A DNA stretch of 14,086 nucleotides, from NCBI GenBank assembly GCA_024275695.1, contig JAJRYP010000073.1, positions 1 through 14,086 on the forward strand. Direction: 5' to 3'. Numbering within the stretch: the first letter of the stretch is position 1; each line of letters begins with the position of its first letter. Positions 1-7,617 of this stretch are shown here, in pieces. The DNA is from Patescibacteria group bacterium. Its GTDB lineage: Bacteria > Patescibacteriota > Gracilibacteria > UBA1369 > PNNO01. A program made the position numbers and the translations under genes. The notes below the pieces were generated by a model. That model searched no databases. It was not told the origin of the DNA and saw only the letters and a program-made list of their open reading frames with translations.

Positions 1-379
1 CGGAGTGCAAAAAGCTCGTGGCAAAAAAGCCCTTTCTTTAAAAGAAACCGAAGAAGATTTCGTCGTTCATCATATTGAGGATGATGATAAAGAAAAGGGA
101 ACACCTTCTATTCTTGGAGAATCGACGGTGGTAACCGAAGAGCCGAAAGTTGCCGAGAAAGTTAAAGTTAAATTTAGTAATTTTGTACAGCTTGTTGCGA
201 ATCACAATTTTGAAGATGTTATCACAAAAAACCGGGACGAGGAAGTGATTGTTAGTAGCGATATGCTTGCCGATCTGGCAAACGCGCATGAACAGGAAGA
301 GGAGCGCAGAATTCCCGCAATCTTTATTATTGGTGTAATACTTGGAGTTGTTATCACTTATATTTTACTAAAATATTAA
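1..379 (+). CDS. Hypothetical tail-anchored protein, probably 5'-truncated
   Basis: I do not recognise this protein. The frame is open to the left edge; a GTG at base 5 could start a 124-residue product, but the codon before it is also sense, so the true start may lie outside the window. Counting from that GTG, residues 1-100 are highly charged and probably disordered (acidic run IEDDDKEK near 24-31), with a short hydrophobic patch near 57-65. Residues 103-122 form one strong membrane helix, with only two residues after it. That layout is a C-terminal anchor with the charged part facing the cytoplasm. The stop is TAA and pyrH begins 15 bases later, so the two are probably co-transcribed. Upstream of pyrH one often finds tsf (EF-Ts); nothing here resembles EF-Ts. 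Confidence 0.6.
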   Translation, partial: GVQKARGKKALSLKETEEDFVVHHIEDDDKEKGTPSILGESTVVTEEPKVAEKVKVKFSNFVQLVANHNFEDVITKNRDEEVIVSSDMLADLANAHEQEEERRIPAIFIIGVILGVVITYILLKY

Positions 380-394
380 TCGTACAAAAGTTTT

Positions 395-1111
395 ATGAGT
401 AGCAAACTTAAGTTTAAAAGAATTCTCCTTAAATTATCCGGAGAAGTGCTTGAAGGGGACAAAGACTTTGCTATTGATTTTGATTATCTCAAAAAACTCA
501 GCTTCGAGATTGCCGAATTGAAAAAACTTGGAGTTCAAATCGCTTTGGTTATTGGTGGTGGTAACTTTTGGCGCTATCGTGATTTTTCTCATTCCGGTTT
601 GGATCGAGTTCGATTAGACAAAATGGGAATGATGGCAACCATAATGAACGGATCGGCTATGAAAGGCATGTTTGAAAAAATCGGAGTGAAATCTCATGTG
701 ATGTCAGCCCTTCACCTTCCTCAGGTTGCAGAAGATTATATTGCTGAAACAGCACGAGAATATTTGGAGAATGGTGATATTGTAATTTGTAGCGGAGGAA
801 CGGGTAATCCTTTCTTTACAACGGATTCGGCTGCCGCACTTAGGGCGCTGGAACTTAATTGTGATGCCTTGTTTAAAGCAACAAAAGTAGATGGAGTTTA
901 TAGCGCGGATCCTGAAAAAGATAAAAAAGCTAAATTTTTTAAGAATATTAAATATAAAGAAGTTCTTGAGAAAAATTTGAAAGTAATGGATTTAACGGCT
1001 GTTTCACTCGCGAAAGATAGCAGATTGCCAATTGTTGTATTCAATTTATCGAAAAAAGGTAATATTAAAAAAGCTGTTCTCGGCGAGAAAGTGGGAACGC
1101 TTGTATCATAA
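395..1111 (+). CDS. pyrH: UMP kinase
   Basis: Cytoplasmic UMP kinase of the amino acid kinase family, which phosphorylates UMP to UDP with ATP in pyrimidine nucleotide synthesis. At 238 residues it has the usual PyrH length. Visible motifs are the N-terminal KLSGE (13-17), the glycine loop VIGGGN (52-57), DKMGMMATIMN (75-85), GGTGNPFFTTDSAAALRA (134-151, nucleotide-binding region), KATKVDGVYSADP (161-173) and the C-terminal DLTAVSLAKD (199-208). The glycine loop continues as FWRYRD, slightly unlike the common IFRG. The ATG at 395 gives the standard N terminus; no Shine-Dalgarno sequence precedes it, only an AT-rich stretch ending in T. It is followed after 18 bases by frr, the widely conserved pyrH-frr order. 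Confidence 0.97.
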   Translation: MSSKLKFKRILLKLSGEVLEGDKDFAIDFDYLKKLSFEIAELKKLGVQIALVIGGGNFWRYRDFSHSGLDRVRLDKMGMMATIMNGSAMKGMFEKIGVKSHVMSALHLPQVAEDYIAETAREYLENGDIVICSGGTGNPFFTTDSAAALRALELNCDALFKATKVDGVYSADPEKDKKAKFFKNIKYKEVLEKNLKVMDLTAVSLAKDSRLPIVVFNLSKKGNIKKAVLGEKVGTLVS

Positions 1112-1129
1112 TCAATTAACTTTAAAACT

Positions 1130-1690
1130 ATGCCAACCCAGCCCTATATAGATACTGCTAAGAAAAATTTCGCTACGGCAGTCGCTCATCTACATGAAGA
1201 ATATGCAAAACTTCAAATTGGACGTGCAAGTGCCGCGCTTGTTGAAGATGTGAAAGTGGATGCCTATGGAACGGAGCAGCCTCTTAAAGCTGTTGCTTCA
1301 ATTTCAATTCCCGATCCGAGAACAATTCAAATTCAGCCTTGGGATAAAGGAACTTTAAATCAAATTGATGTCGCTATTCAAAAGTCGGGACTTAATTTAA
1401 CTCCGGTTAATGATGGTGTCGTTGTCCGTATTAGTATTCCGCCTTTAACTGAAGACAGACGCGTGGAATTATCAAAGCTGGTTCATAAATTTGCTGAAGA
1501 TGCGCGAATTTCCGTTCGAAATTATCGGCAGATCGCACACGATGCATTCAAAAAACTTCATACGGATAAAGAAATTGGCGAAGATGATTTTCATCACGCA
1601 AATAAATTATTACAGGATGAAGTTGATAAGACGAATAAAGAAATAGAGGAAATAGCAAAAGCAAAAGAGCAAGATATTATGACAGTATAA
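1130..1690 (+). CDS. frr: Ribosome recycling factor (RRF)
   Basis: RRF splits the post-termination ribosome together with EF-G so that subunits can be reused. The 186 residues match the family length. Domain I helices appear at the N terminus and in the C-terminal half; family signatures are LQIGRASAALVEDVKVDAYG (28-47), PDPRTIQIQPWD (61-72), PPLTEDRRVELSKLVHK (104-120) and ARISVRNYR (125-133). Residues 160-182 form a charged final helix. It sits between pyrH (18-base gap) and rseP (19-base gap), all on the same strand without an intervening promoter or terminator, so one transcript is likely. The start ATG lacks a Shine-Dalgarno sequence and is preceded by AAAACT, a sequence also found just before the FecR gene. 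Confidence 0.97.
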   Translation: MPTQPYIDTAKKNFATAVAHLHEEYAKLQIGRASAALVEDVKVDAYGTEQPLKAVASISIPDPRTIQIQPWDKGTLNQIDVAIQKSGLNLTPVNDGVVVRISIPPLTEDRRVELSKLVHKFAEDARISVRNYRQIAHDAFKKLHTDKEIGEDDFHHANKLLQDEVDKTNKEIEEIAKAKEQDIMTV

Positions 1691-1709
1691 ATTTTGAAAA
1701 CTTAAAGTT

Positions 1710-3341
1710 ATGGATTTCCTTATATCGGCGATTGCGTTTATCTTAATATTTTCAGCAATAATTTTAATTCATGAATTTGGACATTTTTATGTTGCCAGGA
1801 AAATGGGTATTAAAGTTGAAGAATTTGGAATTGGTTTACCTCCGCGTATTTTTGGGAAAAAGATTAAAGGTGTTTTATATTCGGTCAACTGGATTCCTTT
1901 TGGCGGCTTTGTGCGGTTATATGGTGAAGACAGCTTTGATCCCAAGATTTTAAAAAGTAAAGATAGCTTTGCCGGAAAGCCCTTACTCGCGCGAATGGCG
2001 GTTGTTGTTGCCGGTGTTTTTATGAATTTTATCCTTGCTTTTACATTACTTGCGATAGGTTTTACGATCGGTATCGAACCTTTGATTGTAAATTCGGATG
2101 ATATTTTCAGCGCTATTGAAGAAAATACAATAGAGTTAAATCAGGGGCTTCAGGTGAAAGATGTTCGGGAGGGGACTCCCGCTTTCGAAGCCGGTATTCT
2201 TGCGGGCGATATTATTGTAAATGTTAACGGAAGCGAATTTTATGAATTTGAGCAACTTCAAGAAGAAAAAGATGTAAACTTAGAGGTGTTTAGAGAAGGA
2301 ATTGTTTATGAAATTCCCGTTAAATATAAAAAAGAAATTTCGGAATACGGTCTGGAATTTTATGATTTTTTCCCTTTTCCAAGAGTATATATAGAAGATG
2401 TGGTTGCGGATAGCGATATGCAAAGGGGCGGATTGCAAGAAGGCGATGTCATTATTCGTATGAACAATAAGCCGGTTTATTCTTTTGAAGAATTTAAAAC
2501 CGTTTTGGAAAACGAAACTACGGTTGAATTTACATTTGTTCGTAATAGCAGGGTTGAAAACCGTACAGTTGCTTTTGAAAAATCTCCGGGCAATTTTATT
2601 GAAGAAGAAAGTTATGTGCAAATTACAGATGTTATTGAAGGAATGCCTGCCAAATCAGCCGGTTTTCAAAGAAACGATCAGTTGATTTCAATCAATGATA
2701 CAATAATAAGTTCCAAAGAAGATTCAATTGCTTATACAAGTGAGCATATTGAAGAAGAGTTGATTTTTAAGGTAAAAAGAAACGGACAATTAATTAGTCT
2801 TAACGTTAAACCTTCGGATGACGGGAAAATCGGAGTCCGTCTCTTTAATAAAAGAACTTTTAAGAATGATCAATTAACTGTTTATCAATCGGACTATATT
2901 ACTTCCCTAACTAAAATTCATGACGTTAAGTACCCTTTTCCACAGTCTATGGGAAAAGCCTTAACCGAATCGGGTAGGCTTGCCGTATTAACTGCTGCGA
3001 TGTTTGGAAATGTTGTAAAAAGTATCGTGACACAATTTTCCGTTCCCGAAGGAGTCGCCGGTCCTGTTGGTATCGCGAGTTTAACACATGTCTTTGTACA
3101 AAAAGGGATTTGGTCGTTGTTAAGATTTGCCGCGCTTCTTTCGTTAAGTCTGGCTGTTATTAATATTATTCCTTTTCCCGCTCTTGATGGAGGAAGATTA
3201 TTGTTTTTATTGGTTGAGGCTGTAAGAAGAAAAAGAGTGCCTCCGAAATGGGAAGCTTCGATTCATGCGCTCGGATTTGTTCTTTTAATAGGTCTGATTT
3301 TTGTTATTACATATAGCGATATATTAAATATCTTTAATTAA
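1710..3341 (+). CDS. rseP: RseP-type site-2 zinc metalloprotease with three PDZ domains
   Basis: Membrane metalloprotease of family M50B that cuts membrane helices of substrates such as anti-sigma factors. The zinc site HEFGH is at residues 21-25 in the first membrane helix. The second active-site motif, NIIPFPALDGG, is at 485-495 and supplies the third zinc ligand (Asp). Between them are a second membrane helix (about 96-121) and three PDZ-like repeats: about 145-207, 222-290 and 300-368, each with a short beta strand followed by a G-L/I/F-x-x-x-D turn (AGILAGD, GGLQEGD, AGFQRND). The GPVGI motif (451-455) and a final helix (521-536) complete the fold. At 543 residues it is longer than usual bacterial RseP (about 350-450) because of the extra PDZ. 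It closes the pyrH-frr run. No anti-sigma factor is encoded nearby. Confidence 0.93.
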   Translation: MDFLISAIAFILIFSAIILIHEFGHFYVARKMGIKVEEFGIGLPPRIFGKKIKGVLYSVNWIPFGGFVRLYGEDSFDPKILKSKDSFAGKPLLARMAVVVAGVFMNFILAFTLLAIGFTIGIEPLIVNSDDIFSAIEENTIELNQGLQVKDVREGTPAFEAGILAGDIIVNVNGSEFYEFEQLQEEKDVNLEVFREGIVYEIPVKYKKEISEYGLEFYDFFPFPRVYIEDVVADSDMQRGGLQEGDVIIRMNNKPVYSFEEFKTVLENETTVEFTFVRNSRVENRTVAFEKSPGNFIEEESYVQITDVIEGMPAKSAGFQRNDQLISINDTIISSKEDSIAYTSEHIEEELIFKVKRNGQLISLNVKPSDDGKIGVRLFNKRTFKNDQLTVYQSDYITSLTKIHDVKYPFPQSMGKALTESGRLAVLTAAMFGNVVKSIVTQFSVPEGVAGPVGIASLTHVFVQKGIWSLLRFAALLSLSLAVINIIPFPALDGGRLLFLLVEAVRRKRVPPKWEASIHALGFVLLIGLIFVITYSDILNIFN

Positions 3342-3574
3342 GATTTTATAAAAAGGTTGCGCTAAAACTTAAGATAGTGTCTAAACTTATTGCCCGGCTT
3401 TTTAAAATATTTTATAAAACAGGTTCTTTTTCAATATATTGTGTCTTGGCTATTCAATGTTTAACTATATCTAGGTTCAAAAAAGTTGCTCTATATCATC
3501 TTGTTTTTTTAATTACGTACAATTAATATTAGAGCCCAACCAAATCGAAAGCCTATCTTATTTTTGCAATCCCT
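3342..3574 (+). other. AT-rich intergenic region upstream of dnaA
   Basis: This is the longest gap in the window. It is very AT-rich, with a perfect 12-base palindrome TAAAATATTTTA at 3403-3414 and a direct repeat AAACTTA (3364-3370 and 3383-3389). I found no DnaA box of the TTATNCACA type, no tRNA and no convincing terminator hairpin after rseP. A possible promoter lies at 3501-3529. It could hold dnaA control sites or an unrecognised origin, but nothing visible proves either. Confidence 0.5.
3501..3529 (+). promoter_or_regulatory. Possible sigma70-type promoter for dnaA
   Basis: TTGTTT (3501-3506), a 17-base spacer and TAATAT (3524-3529). An alternative -10, TACAAT at 3518-3523, overlaps it but lacks a good -35. 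Predicted transcription start is near 3536, giving a leader of about 39 bases. Matches to consensus are only moderate (3/6 and 4/6). Confidence 0.35.
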
Positions 3575-4873
3575 ATGTCAAATAAAGACCTTTGGAAACA
3601 GATACTTATGCGGCTGAAGCCGACCATGAAATTACCTTCATTTATGACATGGTTCGCGGATACCGGTATTCTGGAGAAAAATGAAAATAAATTAACAATT
3701 GGACTTCCAACTCCGTTTGCAAAGAAATGGGTGATGGATAAATACCGTATAAAAATTCTTCAGGCGGCGCAGGAAGTTGATGAATCCATTACGGAAATAA
3801 CATATGAAGTGCATTCTTCTCTAACACATGAAGACTCTCCTTTAAAAGTACCAATAAAATCGTTATTGGCTGAAACAGATGAGAAAAAAGTTCGTAAAGT
3901 AAGAGGAAAAAACGAAGTGCATCTTGGGAGTGGTGTTACAAGTCGAAAATTAAGTATCAGATATTCTTTGGATAACTTTGTGGTGGGTAAAGATAATAAA
4001 CTTGCTCATGCCGCTTGTCTTGCTGCCGCAAATATGCCGGGAGGTATCTATAATCCTTTATATGTGTTTTCCGGAGTTGGTTTGGGAAAGACTCACCTTT
4101 TACAGGCTGCCGGTTTGGAAATCCTCAAAAACAACCCTGATTCCAGAGTGGTTTATATGACAGCGGAGCAATTCACTAACGAGATTATTGAAGCTATAGG
4201 TAAAAGAAGAACAAAACAGTTTAAAGATAAATATAGAACAGTAGATTGTTTCATTCTTGATGATATTCAGTTTTTAGAAAACAAGGACATGAGTCAGATG
4301 GAATTTTTCCACACATTTAACGATTTATATGAAAACAATAAACAGCTTATTTTAAGTTCGGATAGCCCTCCGCGTGATCTCAACGGCTTTAAAGAACGTC
4401 TTAGGGGGCGTTTCGGAATGGGTACGGTTGTGGAAATTCTTCCACCGGATTATGAAACGCGTCTTGCGATTTTGCACCAACGTGCGCGAGACCTTCAATT
4501 TATGATTGATCCCGAAGTCCTTGAATTTATTGCTTTCCATATTGAAAAAAATGTAAGAGATCTTATTGGTGTACTTATGCAAGTTATTTCTCAGTCATCT
4601 TTAAATGATATTAAGCCGGATATTTCACTTGTATCCGATATTCTTGAAAAACAACATAAAATTCAGGAAATTCATGGAAAAAAACATTTTGCTGCGAGCA
4701 CGATTTCTCCATGTACCATGCAAAAAATTATCAATACCACGGCTCACTATTTTAATATTTCGGCAAATGATCTTATTGGACCGATTAGAAAAAAAGAAAT
4801 TCTAACTCCAAGGCAAATTTGCATGTATTTGATTAGAAGAGAACTTGATCATTCATATGAAAAAATCGGATAA
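3575..4873 (+). CDS. dnaA: Chromosomal replication initiator DnaA, interrupted by an in-frame TAA
   Basis: DnaA binds origin boxes, oligomerises with ATP and opens the DNA duplex. Domain I covers about residues 1-80 (LWKQI, FMTWF), then a short linker. The AAA+ module has Walker A GVGLGKTH (167-174), Walker B FILDDI (226-231), sensor 1 LILSSD (258-263), box VII RLRGRFGMG (275-283) and sensor 2 NVRDLIG (326-332). Domain IV starts near 378 and includes the basic loop IRKKEILTPRQ (404-414). The reading frame ends at TAA (4871-4873) directly after EKIG, before the DNA-binding signature. The same frame then continues with the signature and a normal C terminus to 4996. The predicted 432-residue product therefore lacks the main DnaA-box recognition helix. 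Start ATG at 3575 agrees with domain I. It is a single gene with no dnaN or recF beside it. Confidence 0.93.
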   Translation: MSNKDLWKQILMRLKPTMKLPSFMTWFADTGILEKNENKLTIGLPTPFAKKWVMDKYRIKILQAAQEVDESITEITYEVHSSLTHEDSPLKVPIKSLLAETDEKKVRKVRGKNEVHLGSGVTSRKLSIRYSLDNFVVGKDNKLAHAACLAAANMPGGIYNPLYVFSGVGLGKTHLLQAAGLEILKNNPDSRVVYMTAEQFTNEIIEAIGKRRTKQFKDKYRTVDCFILDDIQFLENKDMSQMEFFHTFNDLYENNKQLILSSDSPPRDLNGFKERLRGRFGMGTVVEILPPDYETRLAILHQRARDLQFMIDPEVLEFIAFHIEKNVRDLIGVLMQVISQSSLNDIKPDISLVSDILEKQHKIQEIHGKKHFAASTISPCTMQKIINTTAHYFNISANDLIGPIRKKEILTPRQICMYLIRRELDHSYEKIG

Positions 4874-4996
4874 ATTTTTGGAGGACGTAATCATACCACC
4901 GTTCTTCACGCTTTCAATACTATTACACAAAAATTAAAAACGGATCATCGCTTAATGCGTGATGTTACAGCGCTTAAAAAAGAGATGGGAATGTAA
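4871..4996 (+). pseudogene. dnaA: C-terminal DnaA domain IV tail beyond the in-frame stop
   Basis: After the TAA codon (position 433 of the uninterrupted protein) the frame reads 40 more codons to a second TAA at 4994-4996. They encode IFGGRNHTTVLHAF, the DnaA family signature that contacts the DnaA box, followed by a basic final helix ending in KKEMGM. In normal DnaA two residues separate IG from FGG; here they are TAA and Ile, so exactly one codon is affected and there is no insertion or deletion. With the stop read as an amino acid the protein would be 473 residues, a normal DnaA length. No start codon exists near the beginning of the tail, so independent translation is unlikely. Confidence 0.88.
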
Positions 4997-5034
4997 TTCG
5001 TATAATTTTTTTGTTCAACATTACGGTAATCAAC

Positions 5035-5063
5035 TTTACATTTAAGCATCGGATTTTTATACT
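5035..5063 (+). promoter_or_regulatory. Sigma70-type promoter for the FecR-domain gene
   Basis: TTTACA (5035-5040, 5/6 to consensus), a 17-base spacer and TATACT (5058-5063, 5/6). Predicted transcription start is near 5070, giving a leader of about 49 bases before the ATG at 5119. This is one of the best promoters in the window and indicates that the gene is transcribed separately from dnaA. Confidence 0.65.
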
Positions 5064-5118
5064 GTCCATGTTCTAAACCAGTGTCAATTTTCGTTTTGCC
5101 ATCTTAAAAAATAAAACT

Positions 5119-6609
5119 ATGCCCCGAATGCCGCGTAAAAGGCCGATAGATTATATTTTGCCTTTTCTTATCATGATTTGTGCAGGAGTTATTGTGGTTC
5201 TTGCCTATCAATTATGGAGCAGTCTTCAAATTCCGGAAAATGAAAAAGATATATATATGTATACCGCGCAGGGAAATGCCAGAATTTTGCCATGGGGAGC
5301 GGGTGAATGGGAAAAAGCATATAACGGAACGCGTTTATTGCAGGGAGATTCCATCAAAACTCAAAAAGGCGGTCGAACCGTACTTGAATTTTTTGAAGAT
5401 CACTATTTGAGAATGGATGAAAAATCTGAGATCACTCTTAGTGAAATTAAAGAAAACGGAGGTGTTTATGAGATTGATATTATCTTGATGGAAGGTAAAA
5501 TTTGGATTAATGATGATGAGGCATCGGAAAATCCGGTGAAATTTGTTGTAAAAACAAATAATACTTTAGTAAGAACGGTTTCAACTATTTATGAAGTGGA
5601 ACAAACGGATGCCGCCCAGGCAATTCGAGTAATAAAAGGAAATATAGTAGCTGATATTTTGGTGGATGAAGATGGTCAAAAGAAAAAAGTCGAATCTATT
5701 TCCATTGGTGTTGGACAAGAGGCTATCCTTAACGATAAAAATTTAAAAGAATATGCGGAAAGAAAAAGTCCTTCCGTAATTGACGCAATTTCGGATGAAT
5801 TTAAAAATAGCGGATTCTATAAATGGAACATGGCTGAAGACGCGGATCCTACCGATTATTCAATTTCGGGTGGAACTTATAACAGTACATTATTTGATGA
5901 TGCTGCTACGGAAGATGTGGAGATCATCGAAGAAGGCGATCTCCCGAAACCTGTAATTACAGTACCTTCCACATTAGATTTCACAACACCGGAATCATCA
6001 TTAACTATTAGAGGGACAACTTCTTCGGAAACCAAGAAGATGATGGTCGATGCTGTTGTTGGCGGAAAAAGTCAAAGCTATGAATTAAATTTATACGTAC
6101 CGGGAAATACTGAATGGAGCTTTGCTATTTCACATGCTCAAGGAAATATGCGGCCCGGAAAGAATACGTACTCTTTTTATGCGCTTGATGAAAACGATAA
6201 ACCTGGCGCTAAGAGTGATATAGTTATTACTTACGGATCTGAGGAAGATGCCGAAACTGATTTAGATCTCGGACCTTTAACCGCTCCGGAGGTTGAAACA
6301 TATAATGGTGGAAGTTCAAACGAAGTGGATGTTGATACGGTGAAAGTATCAGGATCCGTTTCCGGTGCCGAAAAGATCGTTGTTAACGGTTATACTTTAA
6401 CTGCATTTGAGCCGGGAGATACCGTATGGACCTATTATGCGAAAGAATCGCTTGGGAACTTGGATGCCGGTGAAAATACATATACCGTTGTCGCGGTTGC
6501 GGCAGATGGAACTGAAAAATCCACTACAGTTACAATTATTTATAATAAACCGGAAACGGCCGAGGAGCCTGTTTCCGATGAACCGGCCACCGGAGACGTT
6601 GAGGCTTAA
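5119..6609 (+). CDS. Membrane-anchored FecR-domain protein with two Ig-like repeats
   Basis: A probable cell-surface protein of unknown exact role. A basic N terminus (MPRMPRKRP) precedes a membrane helix at about 13-33, placing the rest outside. Residues about 50-200 resemble the FecR domain: GDSIKTQKGGRTVLEF (76-91), LRMDEKSEITLSEI (97-110), GKIWI (126-130), TVSTIYEV (153-160) and VIKGNI (171-176). Two beta-rich repeats of the Ig-like/glucodextranase-B style follow at about 277-373 and 388-475. They share a PGxTxW core and a G-x-N-T-Y strand (PGKNTYSFYALDE; AGENTYTVVAVAA). The tail is acidic. The cytoplasmic segment is only about 12 residues, too short for the anti-sigma domain of true FecR regulators, so a signalling role like E. 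coli FecR is unlikely. It overlaps the end of the converging mltG by four bases. Confidence 0.8.
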   Translation: MPRMPRKRPIDYILPFLIMICAGVIVVLAYQLWSSLQIPENEKDIYMYTAQGNARILPWGAGEWEKAYNGTRLLQGDSIKTQKGGRTVLEFFEDHYLRMDEKSEITLSEIKENGGVYEIDIILMEGKIWINDDEASENPVKFVVKTNNTLVRTVSTIYEVEQTDAAQAIRVIKGNIVADILVDEDGQKKKVESISIGVGQEAILNDKNLKEYAERKSPSVIDAISDEFKNSGFYKWNMAEDADPTDYSISGGTYNSTLFDDAATEDVEIIEEGDLPKPVITVPSTLDFTTPESSLTIRGTTSSETKKMMVDAVVGGKSQSYELNLYVPGNTEWSFAISHAQGNMRPGKNTYSFYALDENDKPGAKSDIVITYGSEEDAETDLDLGPLTAPEVETYNGGSSNEVDVDTVKVSGSVSGAEKIVVNGYTLTAFEPGDTVWTYYAKESLGNLDAGENTYTVVAVAADGTEKSTTVTIIYNKPETAEEPVSDEPATGDVEA

Positions 6610-7607
6610 TATAAGTATTTTGCCTTATTCAAATTATGTTCGTTGTTATCACGCGCATAAATAACTTCTCCCGTATCTAAAGTTGTAAGATAATACCAGT
6701 AATCACTGTTTTTCGGTGTTATTGAAGCTTTAATGTGTTCGATGTCGGGGTTGCTTATCGGACCCGGAGGCATCCCGACGTACAATCTCGTATTGTATGG
6801 AGAATCAATATCTAAATCTTCAACATCTATATTTTTTTTCTTGGTGGCATATAAAATTGTCGCATCGGCACCAATATGCCAACCTGAGTCAAGTCGTTTC
6901 CATAAAATTCCGGCAACAATATTCAAATCCTTTTCCGTCCTTACTTCTCGTTGAAGAATTGAGGCCATTGTAATTATATCGTGCATTGATTTGTCCTGCG
7001 CATCAAATAAATCTTTAACCGTTGCGAATTTGATATCAAAATTATCAAGCATTTTTTCTATAAGACGTTCATTATCAAAATCAATTGTAGCAACATGATA
7101 TGTGTCCGGATACAAATATCCCTCCAAAGGAAATTCCAGATTTTCAATTTTTCTTCTATCTAAAAAATTATATTTCTCATATTCGTCAAACTGTTTAACC
7201 GCGGTTTCAAATTCACCGTCCTTAATTAATTTAAGTTCGGTAAGTTTATCATCAATATCACTAATCGTAAGTCCTTCCTGGATAGTGACAACTGTTTCCG
7301 AAAGAGTCGGGGTCATGATTGTTTCCAAAACTTCGGGAATATTCATTGATTTGTTTAAAATATATTTCCCGGCGGCAATTTTTGTGTCAAAACCGTTTAA
7401 TCGAACGTATCCATAGAAGCCGGCTTTAGATTTTATCAAATCTTTTTCTTTTAGTTCGCTTGCTATTTTATTTACGCCGCTTCCACGATCGATAACAAAG
7501 GATATGTTTTGTGTATCGTTGCTGTCAACGGGTATATAAATAGTATAATAAATATAGCCGGCTCCAATTATCAAAAGGATAAAAAGTACCGCAAAAACTT
7601 TTTTCAT
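6606..7607 (-). CDS. mltG: Endolytic murein transglycosylase MltG (YceG-like)
   Basis: MltG cuts nascent peptidoglycan glycan strands outside the inner membrane and sets their length. The 333-residue form begins MKKVFAVLF and has one membrane helix at about 4-22. A LysM-like region (about 35-100) precedes the YceG domain. Motifs are EGLTISDID (111-119), EGYLYPDTY (162-170), MASILQRE (214-221), ADATILYA (247-254), YNTRLYVGMPPGPISNP (271-287) and the C-terminal YARDNNEHN (317-325). Glu221 aligns with catalytic Glu218 of E. coli MltG; the preceding glutamate of the usual EKE motif is Gln219 here. I chose the start at 7607 because it places the membrane helix first; an upstream start at 7640 would add 11 non-hydrophobic residues and overlap ybaB. 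It follows ybaB after 10 bases in one operon. Confidence 0.93.
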   Translation of the reverse strand: MKKVFAVLFILLIIGAGYIYYTIYIPVDSNDTQNISFVIDRGSGVNKIASELKEKDLIKSKAGFYGYVRLNGFDTKIAAGKYILNKSMNIPEVLETIMTPTLSETVVTIQEGLTISDIDDKLTELKLIKDGEFETAVKQFDEYEKYNFLDRRKIENLEFPLEGYLYPDTYHVATIDFDNERLIEKMLDNFDIKFATVKDLFDAQDKSMHDIITMASILQREVRTEKDLNIVAGILWKRLDSGWHIGADATILYATKKKNIDVEDLDIDSPYNTRLYVGMPPGPISNPDIEHIKASITPKNSDYWYYLTTLDTGEVIYARDNNEHNLNKAKYLY

Positions 7608-7617
7608 GTTGATTGAT

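Noticed and set aside
3559..3566. Bacteroidetes-type -7 box (TAnnTTTG) just before dnaA
   Set aside because: The 8-base match is exact, but no TTTG-type -33 box was found at the proper distance, other genes lack the motif, and several ordinary sigma70 promoters are present.
3342..3574. Origin of replication next to dnaA
   Set aside because: The gap is AT-rich and contains a 12-base palindrome, but no TTATNCACA-type DnaA boxes or DnaA-trio repeats are visible, and dnaN is not adjacent.
3575..4996. Reassignment of TAA as a sense codon to explain dnaA
   Set aside because: TAA ends nearly every other gene in the window at the expected family length, so general reassignment is not possible; only local readthrough, mutation or error remains.
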